Below, piece by piece: positions 55,376 to 64,000 of a DNA stretch of 64,000 nt. This stretch comes from Ypsolopha sequella (Eukaryota > Arthropoda > Insecta > Lepidoptera > Ypsolophidae). The DNA lies in contig OW204000.1 of the NCBI GenBank assembly GCA_934047225.1, forward strand, positions 17,626,001 to 17,690,000. The letters run 5' to 3'. Under the pieces are notes generated by a model that ran no database searches, was not told the origin of the DNA, and worked only from the letters and a program-made list of their open reading frames with translations. The position numbers and the translations under genes were made by a program. The first letter of the stretch is position 1. Each line of letters starts with the position of its first letter.

Positions 55376-55450
55376 TGTGCACTGAGGGGATTGAACCAAT
55401 GACCTCTAGGTTAGCAGGCGAGCGCTCTACCACTTGGCCACAGAGACGGT
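55376..55450 (-). repeat. tRNA-like sequence (tRNA-derived SINE head or pseudo-tRNA)
   Basis: On the minus strand GTGGCCAAGTGGTAGAGCGC matches a polymerase III A box, and TTGGTTCAATCCCCTC matches a B box 34 bases later, like a tRNA D arm and T arm. The predicted anticodon stem does not pair well, so I do not call a working tRNA. Sequence after it is not a 3' acceptor. A tRNA-derived SINE is the likeliest reading. Confidence 0.55.
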
Positions 55451-55525
55451 CAGCAAGCGATCAAATAAATATAATTTAAAAGCGGAAGACGTAATTTCGA
55501 ATAATATTAAAATGAATGCTACATG

Positions 55526-55632
55526 GATGTGGAAGAGGCGAAAGAGGTGTGTCTGGATCGTAGCAGATGGAAATCTGTAGTCTCTGCCTACCCCTCTGGG
55601 AGATAGTTGTGAGTATATGTATGTATGTATGC
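55526..55632 (+). mobile_element. RTE-like LINE, last codons and (TATG)n tail
   Basis: EEAKEVCLDRSRWKSVVSAY then PSGR and stop, followed by GTGAGTATATGTATGTATGT. This ending and tetranucleotide tail are typical of a common insect RTE-clade LINE. Confidence 0.65.
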
Positions 55633-55693
55633 TACATCAAGCTCGTAGAAAGGAAGATATTTACTAAAACCACAGAGAAACTACCTCTAAAGA

Positions 55694-56068
55694 GATTCAA
55701 ATTCAAATTCAAATTCAAATAGTTTATTTTGCAAAGCAGGTATAGATATATACACTTTTTACACGTCAAATTTAATCTAATAAAGAAAATATATGTAATA
55801 AAATAATAAATGTACATGAACTAAATTAAAGGTTTATTTAATTTATGTAGCAATATATTTACGATTAAAATGATAGGTAAAATATATATTATACAAGGTA
55901 AAATCCAATCAGCCGCCCGAACCCATACCGGAGACCCAGCCAGGGACCAGGAACAAGGTTCAATGATCACCAACCGAGCCCCCAGCACGAATCCAGGCGG
56001 CCGACCAAATCCCATCCTATATACTACATACTAATAGGTTACATATATAAATACATGCCTACCTCCGC
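55694..56068 (-). mobile_element. Short dispersed retroelement (SINE-like), uninterrupted copy
   Basis: Same element as 16026-16301 plus 19033-19148 with no Helitron. Starts at about 56068 with ATGGGCGGAGGTAGGCATG and ends in (TTTGAA)4. It serves as the empty site: TTTATTATTTTA is followed directly by TTACATATATT. Confidence 0.75.
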
Positions 56069-56350
56069 CCATTCGATTAGTCTTGCTAAGAAGAAGGGCA
56101 AGAAACTTAGCAAGATCATGTCTTTTTTTTCAACATAAAACTTATACTATACAATATATGACTTATATCTACTTTAACCAAGGGATAAGAAAATACAAGA
56201 CAGCAGGAATTCAGGTTAATGAAAAAAAGAAAAACATATATATCTTTGTCTACCTGTCTCATATAGTCCTTTTCCTTTTACAGTCTGTAATCAATTAATG
56301 TTTACACCTTAGAGGAATCATAAGTTAAGAAATTATACTATTTAATTAAA

Positions 56351-56740
56351 TTATAACTTACTATCATTATCACTGTAACACCATGCTTCACCATCATCCA
56401 AATATTCATTTATTTTATAATATGCCTTTTTCAATAGGCCCTGCTTAATATACAGTTTAAACTTATTCTCTGACAAAGTAAGGACCTCCTTTGGAAGTTT
56501 ATTGTAAAATCTTATACCATGTCCTACAAAAGAGGTACTCACCTTAGCGAGTCTGATTTTTGGAAAAGCCAGTTTATGCTTATTTCTGGTCTCCTTACAA
56601 TGTTGCTTACCAAGCCTTGGGAAAGACTCAACATTTTTTCTGACATATCTAAGGACTTGGTAAATATGAAGAAGAGAAGCAATGACACTTGGTTTGTTCG
56701 AAATAAATACTGCCAACTTTCAAGATTTTTTTACGCGCTC
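56351..56740 (-). pseudogene. Non-LTR polymerase C-terminus (CR1/Jockey-like)
   Basis: EVLRYVRKNVESF-like start, then KHKLAFPKIRLAKVSTSFVG, HGIRFYNKLPKEVL, NKFKLYIKQGLLKKAYYKI, NEYLDDGEAW and a stop. This is the conserved C-terminal end of a CR1/Jockey-type retrotransposon polymerase. It is truncated upstream. It belongs to a different family from 46818-47475. Confidence 0.7.
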
Positions 56741-56938
56741 CGATTGGCTAAGGCATGCAGTGATAGAGAAAAAGATAGAAAATCCCCGGTAAGTGGCAGT
56801 GAGATGCATATACTCGAATGTGTGTGTAGCAGGCAAATTGTATAATTCGTCAGTTTACAAAATCTCGCTGATTTGCTTCGTCAATTATTTTCTAAATACA
56901 TATTGAGAGCCGAGCTTTAGTTTTAACGGAATTACGAT

Positions 56939-57139
56939 ATGCCTCGGCGAATAATAAAATGTCGAATTCTACGATATGACGACGACGACGACACAAAATG
57001 CGAGTGTTTAGAAACCAACGACCCTATTGTTGAACCCACGAATTTTACTATTTGTCTGCAACATGCAAGAACACTGATTAGTTGGCGAAATCGGACGGTA
57101 CGGTACGGACGGTACTTCTCGGAGCTAGTTGTTCGATGA
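56939..57139 (+). other. ATG-initiated 66-codon open frame, unknown
   Basis: MPRRIIKCRILRYDDDDDTK then CECLETNDPIVEP and CLQHARTLISWRNR: four cysteines and an acidic run, with more balanced base composition than the neighbours. No domain recognised. It could be the start of a transposase or a host exon; a donor is not obvious. Low confidence. Confidence 0.2.
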
Positions 57140-57668
57140 CTAACACCATTTGCTGCCTCATCCGCATTCAGAATAACAAACAACTTAGTATAATGGCAGT
57201 CCTTACCATAGTAGACCGTTCTTTTCCTCACAACAAATTACCCTCTATTATGTAAATTCATCGACCATCACGTTTACCAGGGACTATAGAATAGTATGTT
57301 TAAACTTACAGATTTTATTCGCAGAGACTAATCTTAGTCCCTAATTATACGGTACATTACTAAAGAACTCGACTAAAAGTACTACCTATAACTAGGGTCA
57401 TGATTTCATATATTTACATTATTTTGGGTAATCATTGAGACACATTTAAATTTACTTTAAAATTGATGGAAATAACAATAAAAAAGTGTTAGAGACTACA
57501 AAAAATAATACACCTAACTAAATAATTATTACCACTTTAACCCTTTCACGGGCAGATTTTTTTTTGTGAGGTATTCAAATTTTTGGCATCGGTTATTGTT
57601 AATAGGTCTATTAGTATCTCAAAACAAGTAAAATTGACTACTTATGTTTTGCGGTTTTGCCTGTAGGC

Positions 57669-57790
57669 CGTGGTTACATATGTAACCGTGACCGTTTAGG
57701 GAATAAGACAAGTGGCTACATATGTGACTATGACCGTTTAGGGGAAATGACAAGTGGCTACATATGTGACAATGACCGTTTAAAGAATAA
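57669..57790. repeat. 42-bp subterminal tandem repeat in the piggyBac-like element
   Basis: GTGGCTACATATGTGAC with TATGACCGTTTAGGG occurs three times at about 42-bp spacing (57670, 57712, 57754). The ACATATGT palindrome within each unit is a natural protein-binding candidate. Confidence 0.8.
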
Positions 57791-58291
57791 GCTGAATATT
57801 TTGAAGTAAGTATGGGTGTTTGCGGTCTTTCTTAGTAAAGAATTAAATTAGTAAAACAATTAGACACGTTTTAGTAATCAAAACTTAATGTTTATTCTTT
57901 TTACTATAATGTAACAGTATCGCTATGTAAAATCAACAGAAACAATAAATTACAGAGAGGCAACTTCAACTAAAAGGCAACTTCAACTGAGAGGCAATGT
58001 CAACTACTCGAAATAAACTTCTGTGATGATAACTTGGCAGTCGTAATTCTCTTGAACATTTAGGCAACTTAAATCTCTAATTTCCCTACAGCTAAGTCAC
58101 AAAAACCTATTCTATGTATCACATGCAAAATCACAAACAGTTATGCATTAGGCCGTCTTGAGTTATTCATTCCGGTGGAATTAAACGTTTATAAGTATAA
58201 TTTTTCTCAAACATTTACGTACTTAAATCTCTAATTTAGCTATAATGTAAGTCACAATAACAATTTTTTATCAAAAAAGTTATATAAAGAA

Positions 58292-58375
58292 TCAACAATC
58301 ATTATAAATCATCATCATGGTTTCGAACTCCTCTGCATCCATCTCTTCCAAGTCAAGGATTTTTTTTCGAGACAT
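58292..58375 (-). pseudogene. piggyBac transposase N-terminal stub
   Basis: After a T-rich tract and TTGTAG (acceptor-like) an ATG opens MSRKKILDLEEMDAEEFETM and a few more residues, ending in TGA after 27 codons. The MS-(S)RKK-L..EE start is common in piggyBac-like transposases. The rest of the gene has been deleted, as expected in a non-autonomous derivative. Confidence 0.55.
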
Positions 58376-59143
58376 CTACAACCAAAAAAATATCATTTAG
58401 GTACAAAAATTAGGTAAATATTAATTTTTAATACCAAACTTGCCTCTGAACGAATGATCGACTTTGAGGGACAATAACATCTTTACCTTAAATATCCTAG
58501 TTTTTGTGGAGTTATTATCGTAAAAACTATTAAAAATACTAAACAAAACTAATAATCATATGTTGAAAATTACATAATTGAGAAAAATATGAATTGAAAT
58601 ATTAAGAGACCCGAAAACTAACCTAAAAGTGGCCGACACGTGCTCGTCATATTTAACACGTTATAAAAGTTTAACTGAACAATAGCACATGTAAAAATTG
58701 TATCAATTTATTGGGAAAATAATAAATTAATGATAAACATACCTTTAATTGCGTTTCTGTCACTAAATTCTTTTATTTTTAATTTAAAATCCTGTGCCCG
58801 TGCATGTCGGAAGTTCTGAATGAACGAAAGGCACAAACGTAACCACAATTATTTGGTGCCACTACAAATGACTTTCGCACACTTCAGACTTGTGGCTCCG
58901 TTTGAGCGTTACGCCCGTTCACGGACTATGATAAAAACACATAAGAGCTATCCTATATGCAACAGTTTCAATAAAATCGACCTTATGTTCAAACACGTGA
59001 TGTGGTTACAGACGCCATACTAATTTTCTTATGCCCTATAAAGGGTTAAAAAAACTTTACACATACTTATTAAATAATACGTTTGCACTACAAAGTAATG
59101 TTAACGATAATATTATTAAAACTCGCTTGAGCTGACATACTAA

Positions 59144-59242
59144 ATTATTATTACACACGGCTTGAACACTCACGTGTGATTTTTGTTGGCATATAGTCAA
59201 CAACAATCACACGTGAGTGTTCAAGCCGTATGTAATAATAAT
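59144..59242. repeat. Perfect-arm hairpin, 38-bp stems
   Basis: CGGCTTGAACACTCACGTGT and flanking TAATAATAAT are mirrored across a 23-base loop with only two arm differences. Confidence 0.85.
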
Positions 59243-59485
59243 ATTTGAAACGCATCAAAAATAAAACTCTCCACTCTCCTCAACAACATTAATATTTCGC
59301 AATCTTCGCACTATAATCAACCAACAAAAATGTTTGTCCTCACTAAGTGGGAAGGCAAAGGAAACCTAGCCCATACAGCCAGTCTTAAGTTTTTAATTGA
59401 ACAAATTCGACATTATTTTATAACAAAATATATATGTTCTATTCTATACTGCAATGATATAATGTTAATTAAATATATATGTATT

Positions 59486-59745
59486 TGTAGGACGGCTAAT
59501 GCCGTCTCCACACAAATAACAAACTCCGCACACTTTACTTTAGTATTTATAATGAATAAAGGATGAAATAACAGGTCATTACTATATACAAGATATTCTT
59601 AGTTTTTAAAACTCCGTCTCTGGTTTACTAGACTGACGACAGCTGTCCAAGTTCTTTTTGGAAAACCAATACAATAATCCATAGATTACACAAATCTAAA
59701 TAGTTGAGAGCAAAGGTCGTATAGTCGAAATAGTGGGGCGCCACA
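59486..59745 (-). mobile_element. Putative 3' LTR of the Gypsy element
   Basis: Just after pol on the minus strand a purine tract (GCGGGGGGGTGG) is followed by TGTGGCGCC, and 260 bp later by CCTACA, giving TG...CA ends. Placement after a polypurine tract and the length fit an LTR. The 5' LTR is outside the window, so it cannot be confirmed here. Confidence 0.5.
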
Positions 59746-59770
59746 CCACCCCCCCGCGGAGAAAGGAACA

Positions 59771-61283
59771 TTAAAGGTTAAAAGGTATAGTGAAACGTAC
59801 ATGACGCCCTGAGCGGGTTGTGTATTTTGGTGTTGGTTCTGGCATTGTAGATGTTTGTTGGGGTACGTTGTTTTGTAATGTAGGTTTGGATTTTTCTTTT
59901 GTTGTGGGTTGCAAGTTTTCTGATGGGTAGTTGTTGTCATTTGAGATGTAAGCCGGTTTTACTCTGTCTAAACTAACTTTTACGTCTTTATTACCAATCT
60001 TAACGGTAATTGTTTTATCGTTTCTGGAAACTACCTGGTAGGGACCAGTGTATGGGGGTTTTAATGATGTCTTCACAGTGTCATCTCTCAGGAATATATG
60101 TGTTGCTGAATTGAGATCTTTGAACACAAAAGAATGGGGTCGACAATGACGTGATCCTGGAGTTGGTCTGATGTCAGCCATTTTCTTGCGTAGTTCGGAA
60201 AGGAAATTGCTTACATTTTTAATTTGGTCATAAGGGAGTGAGGGAGACATTATAAATTCACCAGGCAGACGAAGGGGTTCTCCATATACTAATTCCGCCG
60301 CTGATGCTTTTAAGTCTTCCTTTAATGCTGATCGCATACCGAGAAGTACTATTGGGAGCGCTTTAAGCCATGAGTCCCCATGGCACATTAAAGATGCTTT
60401 TAATTGTCTATGTAGGCGCTCTACCATACCGTTTGCGCAGGGGTGGTAACTTGTGGTGCGAATTCGCTTGGTTCCGCAATGCTGTAGAAGGCTTTGAAAC
60501 AGTTCTGATTCAAATTGTCTTCCTTGGTCTGTCGTAACGATTATTGGGACACCGAATCGTGCAATCCATCCATAGTAAAAAGTTTCCGCTACTTCTTCAG
60601 CAGTAATACTGGTCATTGGCCAAACTTCAGGCCAACGGGTAAACCTGTCGATAGCGGTCAAACAATAGTGGTAATTTTTGTTGCTTGGAAGCGGACCGAT
60701 GATGTCGATGTGAACATGTTGAAAACGACTGTGACTATTGCTGAAATGGCCGAGTGGTGTGCTGACATGTTTAGATACTTTGCTCCGTTGACAAGGAAGG
60801 CACGTGCGAGTCCACGCGTGGCAATCCTTGTTCATAGATGGCCAAACAAAACGGTCAGTGACTAAGCGAGTTGTTGCTCTTATGCCAGGATGGCTTAAAT
60901 TATGCAATTTGTTAAAATAGGGACGCCTGAACGGTGGAGTTAGGAATGGGCGCGGTTTTCCGGTCGTCGTATCACAAATTAGGCTAATATTAGTTCCAGG
61001 AACAGGGATGCTTTCAAGTTTTAGAGAGGAGTTGTTTGGGTTAGTCATAAGCTCCTTTAATTCTTCGTCCAATAATTGCGACTGGGCAAGTTCGGTGTAG
61101 TCATTGGTTAATTCAATAGCGTCAATTCTGGACATAGTATCGGCTACTACGTTGTCAGTCCCTTTGATATGCATGATGTCTGTTGTGAATTGGGAAATGA
61201 ACGATAATTGGTTTAATTGTGCCGGGGGAAGTTTTTCTCGTTGTTGGGTAAAAGCGAAGGTTAATGGTTTGTGGTCTGTATAT
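59771..61283 (-). pseudogene. Ty3/Gypsy pol, RNase H end and integrase
   Basis: Retrotransposon polyprotein part. From the 5' side: TDHKPLTF (third RNase H acid), NVVADTMSRI (last RNase H Asp), then the integrase zinc finger (H-x4-H near LSHPGIRATTR; C-x2-C in CLPCQRS), catalytic core with HIDIIGPLP, TTDQGRQFES and the Glu in GMVERLHRQ (D,D-35-E), and a C-terminal tail ending at 59771. It copies and inserts element cDNA. The integrase itself is uninterrupted and looks recent, but the gene is broken upstream by the element at 61284-63655. Confidence 0.9.
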
Positions 61284-61611
61284 CGCACCTCCGCTCAAAT
61301 AGTGTCATAACTCAAAAAAAAGTTAAATCACTTTTATTCTATTATTACGTTTGCCAAACATCAAAATGTTATCTCAAAAAGTGGCATATTTATAGCTTCA
61401 TAATTTTTCGCCAGATGGCATTAGTGTCGTTATAACGATAACCGAATGTTGTTGCTTCCGAAACAAGAACAGTGTCATGTGTCAGCTTGTGCATGGCGGT
61501 CGTATAGTCTTAGAGTATATAAAGTGTTGTTTCTCGAGTGGTGACAATTTATGCGATCAAAGTAAGTACAAAATTAATTTTTTGCTCTCAATATACCGTA
61601 TGAAGTTGATT

Positions 61612-61755
61612 TATGACAGTATACAGGATAAAGTTTAGCATGATATCTATTTGTTTTCTCAAAGAAACCGTTTTGAGGTTAGTTATGACACTATACATGA
61701 TAAAGATTAGCATGATGTATATTTGTTTTTTCAAATAAACCGTTTTGAGGTTCAC
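61612..61755. repeat. 72-bp tandem duplication inside the transposon
   Basis: Units 61612-61683 and 61684-61755, about 86% alike, each with TATGACA(G/C)TATAC and AAACCGTTTTGAGGTT. The minus-strand frame across them (61588-61800) owes its repeated peptide to this. Confidence 0.85.
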
Positions 61756-62943
61756 ATTAAAGGAATACCAAAAATTGAGAGCCATTACTTGAGAGCACAA
61801 ACTGTACGGGAATACATCGATGGAGGGAAAACTGTTACAGATTTACATAAAAATGACGTGTCTCAGTGCAAAAAAGCACTCTCGCATATTTAACGAGGAA
61901 TCGAACATTGGTTTTTTCGTGCCTGACAAGCACCAAGAAGAAAAGGTTTTATCTAGAGAAGAGAAAAAAAAAGACAAGGGAGCTCTTAATATAAATAAAA
62001 ACCTTATAGTGGCTGTATACGATCTCCAGGCTGTTTTGCAGGTACCTCGTGGTGATGTTTCTGTATTTTACTATAAGAGTGAATTAAATAACTTCAATTT
62101 TACAGTAAGTAGATTAAAATCAGAAGAAGAAGGACGCAAAGGAAAGAAGATAAGAGAGGGAAACAAAAATACTAAATCGACAACTGGTGACAATAACGAG
62201 CTTCTTGTAAATCACAGTGATACTGACTGCTACTTTTGGCACGAAGGTGAAGGCAATCGAGGTGCAGATGAAATCGGTAGCTGCTTGCTTCAATTCTTAG
62301 AAAAAGAACTGAAAAATCGTAAAGAAAACGAGTTGATTGATATAATTTTCTACTCCGATAACTGTTATGGCCAAAACAAAAACAAATATATTGTCGGAAT
62401 ATACATGTATGCGGTAATGAAATACCCTCAGTTAAATTCGATTACTCATAAATGCCTTATAACAGGACACACTCAAAACAAAGGGGACTCGGTTCATTCG
62501 GTAATAGTAAAACAGATCAAACGCTCTTTAAAAACAGGTCCAATTTATGTTCCCAGTCAGTATATTCAGATAATTAAAGATGCAAAAAAAACTTGAGGAC
62601 GGCTGAAAGTAAATGAGCTATCACACAAAGATTTCATGTCACTGAAAAATTTGATAAGTGATATGGGTATTACTACTTTCAATAAGATAAATATCTCGAA
62701 GGTAAAAACTATGAGTATTACCAAAGATAGACCAAATATTTTTAGATACAAAACATCTTACAAAGACACCGAATGGTCAGAAGCTAATTTGCTATCCCGA
62801 AACAAGAAACTGATAATTCCTGAGATAAACATGCGTATAGAACCAAGTTACCGATCAAGGAGAATAAAAAAACTGATTTAATGAGTTTGCTAAATCACAA
62901 CCATATCCCAAATTTGTATGCTGATTTCTTCAATAACTTGTAA
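61753..62943 (+). pseudogene. Transposase-like protein (GQNKN/GHTQNKGDS family), degraded
   Basis: The frame starts in IKGIPKIESHYLRAQT, REYIDGGKTVTDLH; it stops at 61891-61893, and the protein continues one step over from about 61870 with RIFNEESNIGFFVPDK. Then DTDCYFWHEGEGNRGADEI, IIFYSDNCYGQNKN, THKCLITGHTQNKGDSVHS, IYVPSQYIQIIKDAK, a TGA at 62594-62596, and LSHKDFMSLKNLI, IFRYKTSYK. A shift in an A-run near 62870 leads to IPNLYADFFNNL and the end at 62943. This order matches a large uncharacterised insect/cnidarian protein family (DUF7869, from memory) with an RNase H-like fold (D in SDNC, D in KGDS). The N-terminal half is missing. Three disablements: not functional. Confidence 0.75.
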
Positions 62944-63655
62944 ATAGATTTAATTAAGAACACAAATATTTTTGGAAGATTTACTTAATGATATTGCATT
63001 CTTTAAGTATTGTTGTTGATTATATAAAAGAGAGATAAGAAGAGATGGATGCTATAAAATAGTTTAAACTATTGTTGACTATAGTATAAATGATTAGTAT
63101 GAAACAGTTTAGAGTATACTTGTAAATAAATTTTGAATAAGTTTTGTGGTCTTTGTGTAAGATTTATATGTACAAGAATTGACAATTTTTTAACGTATTG
63201 TTGATTATATAGAAACATGACTGCTAAGAGAGATATTAAAAGAGATAAATGATTGCTATGAAACAGTTTTGAGAATTATTATTTTCAGAGAAGTTTTGGA
63301 TAAGTTTTATGATTATTATGAAAGATTTAATGAATACAAGAATTGTTACTTGCATGTTAGATGGCTAAAAATACACTTAAATAAACATGATTTTGCTACC
63401 TTTTTTGTTTTTTTTATCAATATAGTGTCATAACTCAAAATTTCAGTTTTTTTTTTGCATGATTTCAGATAATTTAATACTCCATTTTATAGAGCTTTAA
63501 AAACCAAAGGAACTTTCTATAGAACATATCAAAGTATTTTTTTTTGTTTTCGTGTTAAGAGCAGAAAAGTAAAAAAAAACGAAAGTGTCAATTTCAAATG
63601 CGTTTTTCTCAACAATTGGTTTTTTGAGTTGTGACACTATTTGAACGGAGGTGCG

Positions 63656-64000
63656 ATATATAGTTACGTGTTGGGCTTCCAATATATGTCGGAAGTGTTG
63701 TACACTTGAGTATATCGCGAGAAGTTCCCGATAATATGCAGGCCATTGGGATTGTTGATCTGTTAACTTCTTGCTGAAGAAGGCAATAGGTTGCCAATGG
63801 CCATCTATTTGTTGTTGAAGGCAGGCTCCTATTTGATTTGAAGAAGCGTCGGTAAAAATTCCTAATGGAGCGTTACCAATGGGGTGAGCTAAAAGTGTTG
63901 CAGTTGAAAGGTGGTGCTTGCAATTTTCAAAAGCGTTTTCGAGCTCATGTGTCCATGGCATAGGTTTTGCACCTTTCAATCCATTTTTTGCTAGTGCATC
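63656..64000 (-). pseudogene. Ty3/Gypsy pol, end of reverse transcriptase and start of RNase H
   Basis: From the window edge: PMPWTHELENAFENCKHHL (the connection after the polymerase), then RNase H with IFTDASSNQIGACLQQ (first acid), IAFFSKKLTDQQSQWPAYYR, ELLAIYSSVQHFRH (Glu) up to HVTIY, where the insertion breaks it. The rest of pol and gag lie beyond the window. The gene continues at 61283 and below. Confidence 0.9.

Larger units (their letters stand above)
57541..59045. mobile_element. piggyBac-like element, internally deleted, 1505 bp
   Basis: TTAA at 57537-57540 and 59046-59049 flank ends CCCTTTCACGGGCAG and the complement of CCCTTTATAGGGCATAAG. TTAA duplication with CCC-type ends is the piggyBac signature. 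It has a tandem 42-bp repeat near the left end, a transposase start on the minus strand, and no DDD catalytic core, so it depends on a helper. Confidence 0.85.
61284..63655. mobile_element. DNA transposon inserted in Gypsy pol, 2372 bp, ATAT target duplication
   Basis: Ends CGCACCTCCGCTCAAATAGT and the complement of the right end (CGCACCTCCGTTCAAATAGT) match at 35 of about 37 positions. ATAT flanks both sides (61280-61283; 63656-63659), and removing the insert with one ATAT restores the pol reading frame. A further copy of the inner end (ATAGTGTCATAACTCAAAA) lies at 63422-63440. Carries one degraded gene (61753-62943). Superfamily uncertain: a 4-bp duplication and this protein type suggest Sola-like, from memory only. 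Confidence 0.9.

Noticed and set aside
55376..55450. Functional tRNA (Ser-like, GCT anticodon region)
   Set aside because: Box A and box B are good, but the anticodon stem does not pair and no acceptor stem closes the molecule.
61588..61800. 70-codon frame on - with an internally repeated peptide
   Set aside because: The repetition comes from the 72-bp tandem duplication; the real relic gene is on the + strand.
1..64000. CRISPR array, bacterial operon or viral genome
   Set aside because: No regularly spaced direct repeats with unique spacers, no dense bacterial-style coding and no viral gene set; introns, LINE tails and insect transposons indicate an animal nuclear genome.

Overview
This window looks like a stretch of lepidopteran (moth or butterfly) nuclear DNA. 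It is AT-rich and has almost no intact host coding sequence. It is packed with insect-type mobile elements: a Helitron ending in CTAG, hAT, piggyBac-like and Tc1-like elements, short foldback elements (MITEs), 3' ends of several non-LTR retrotransposons and a Ty3/Gypsy element. The species assignment is inference from repeat content; no host marker gene fixes it.

Host gene: the one convincing cellular gene is a sugar-porter-type MFS transporter on the + strand. Its large, intronless 3' exon is 48364-49716. A plausible first coding exon (first membrane segment, clean GTGAGT donor, matching phase 0) is 35315-35422. That would leave a 12.9-kb intron filled with repeats. The predicted joined product is about 486 residues, a normal length for the family.

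Mobile elements: (1) An internally deleted Helitron, 16302-19032 (-), inserted in a short dispersed element. An uninterrupted paralogue at 55694-56068 serves as the empty site and confirms A^T insertion to the base. (2) A 2.3-kb element with long degenerate terminal inverted repeats, about 22242-24552, carrying a broken CXC (tesmin-like) protein gene. (3) A piggyBac-like deletion derivative, 57541-59045, flanked by TTAA. (4) A Ty3/Gypsy pol gene on the - strand from 59.5 kb to the window end, split inside its RNase H domain by a 2372-bp element (61284-63655). The inserted element has near-perfect terminal repeats, an ATAT target duplication and a degraded transposase-like gene with GQNKN and GHTQNKGDS motifs. 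(5) At least seven MITEs or small hAT/Tc1-like elements with recognisable ends, and more than a dozen long palindromes. (6) THAP-type zinc-finger start exons at three places, probably P-element-like relics.

Most interesting signal: nine short copies of one RNA-like motif are scattered over both strands (13.8, 19.4, 20.3 twice, 33.1, 36.7, 44.9, 45.2 and 54.6 kb). Each has a CUGAUGA-like box, a perfect hairpin whose sequence differs from copy to copy while pairing is kept, then GAAA-UAUAU. The best copies are closed by a second helix that also covaries. This is the hammerhead self-cleaving ribozyme layout, with one extra C before helix II. They are probably ribozymes or ribozyme relics carried by small retroelements.

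The rest (notably 1.0-2.2, 3.6-5.2, 12.1-13.4, 14.4-16.0, 25.6-26.4, 29.1-32.4, 40.2-42.7, 43.9-44.9, 49.7-52.9 and 54.7-55.4 kb) is AT-rich sequence where I see no gene.
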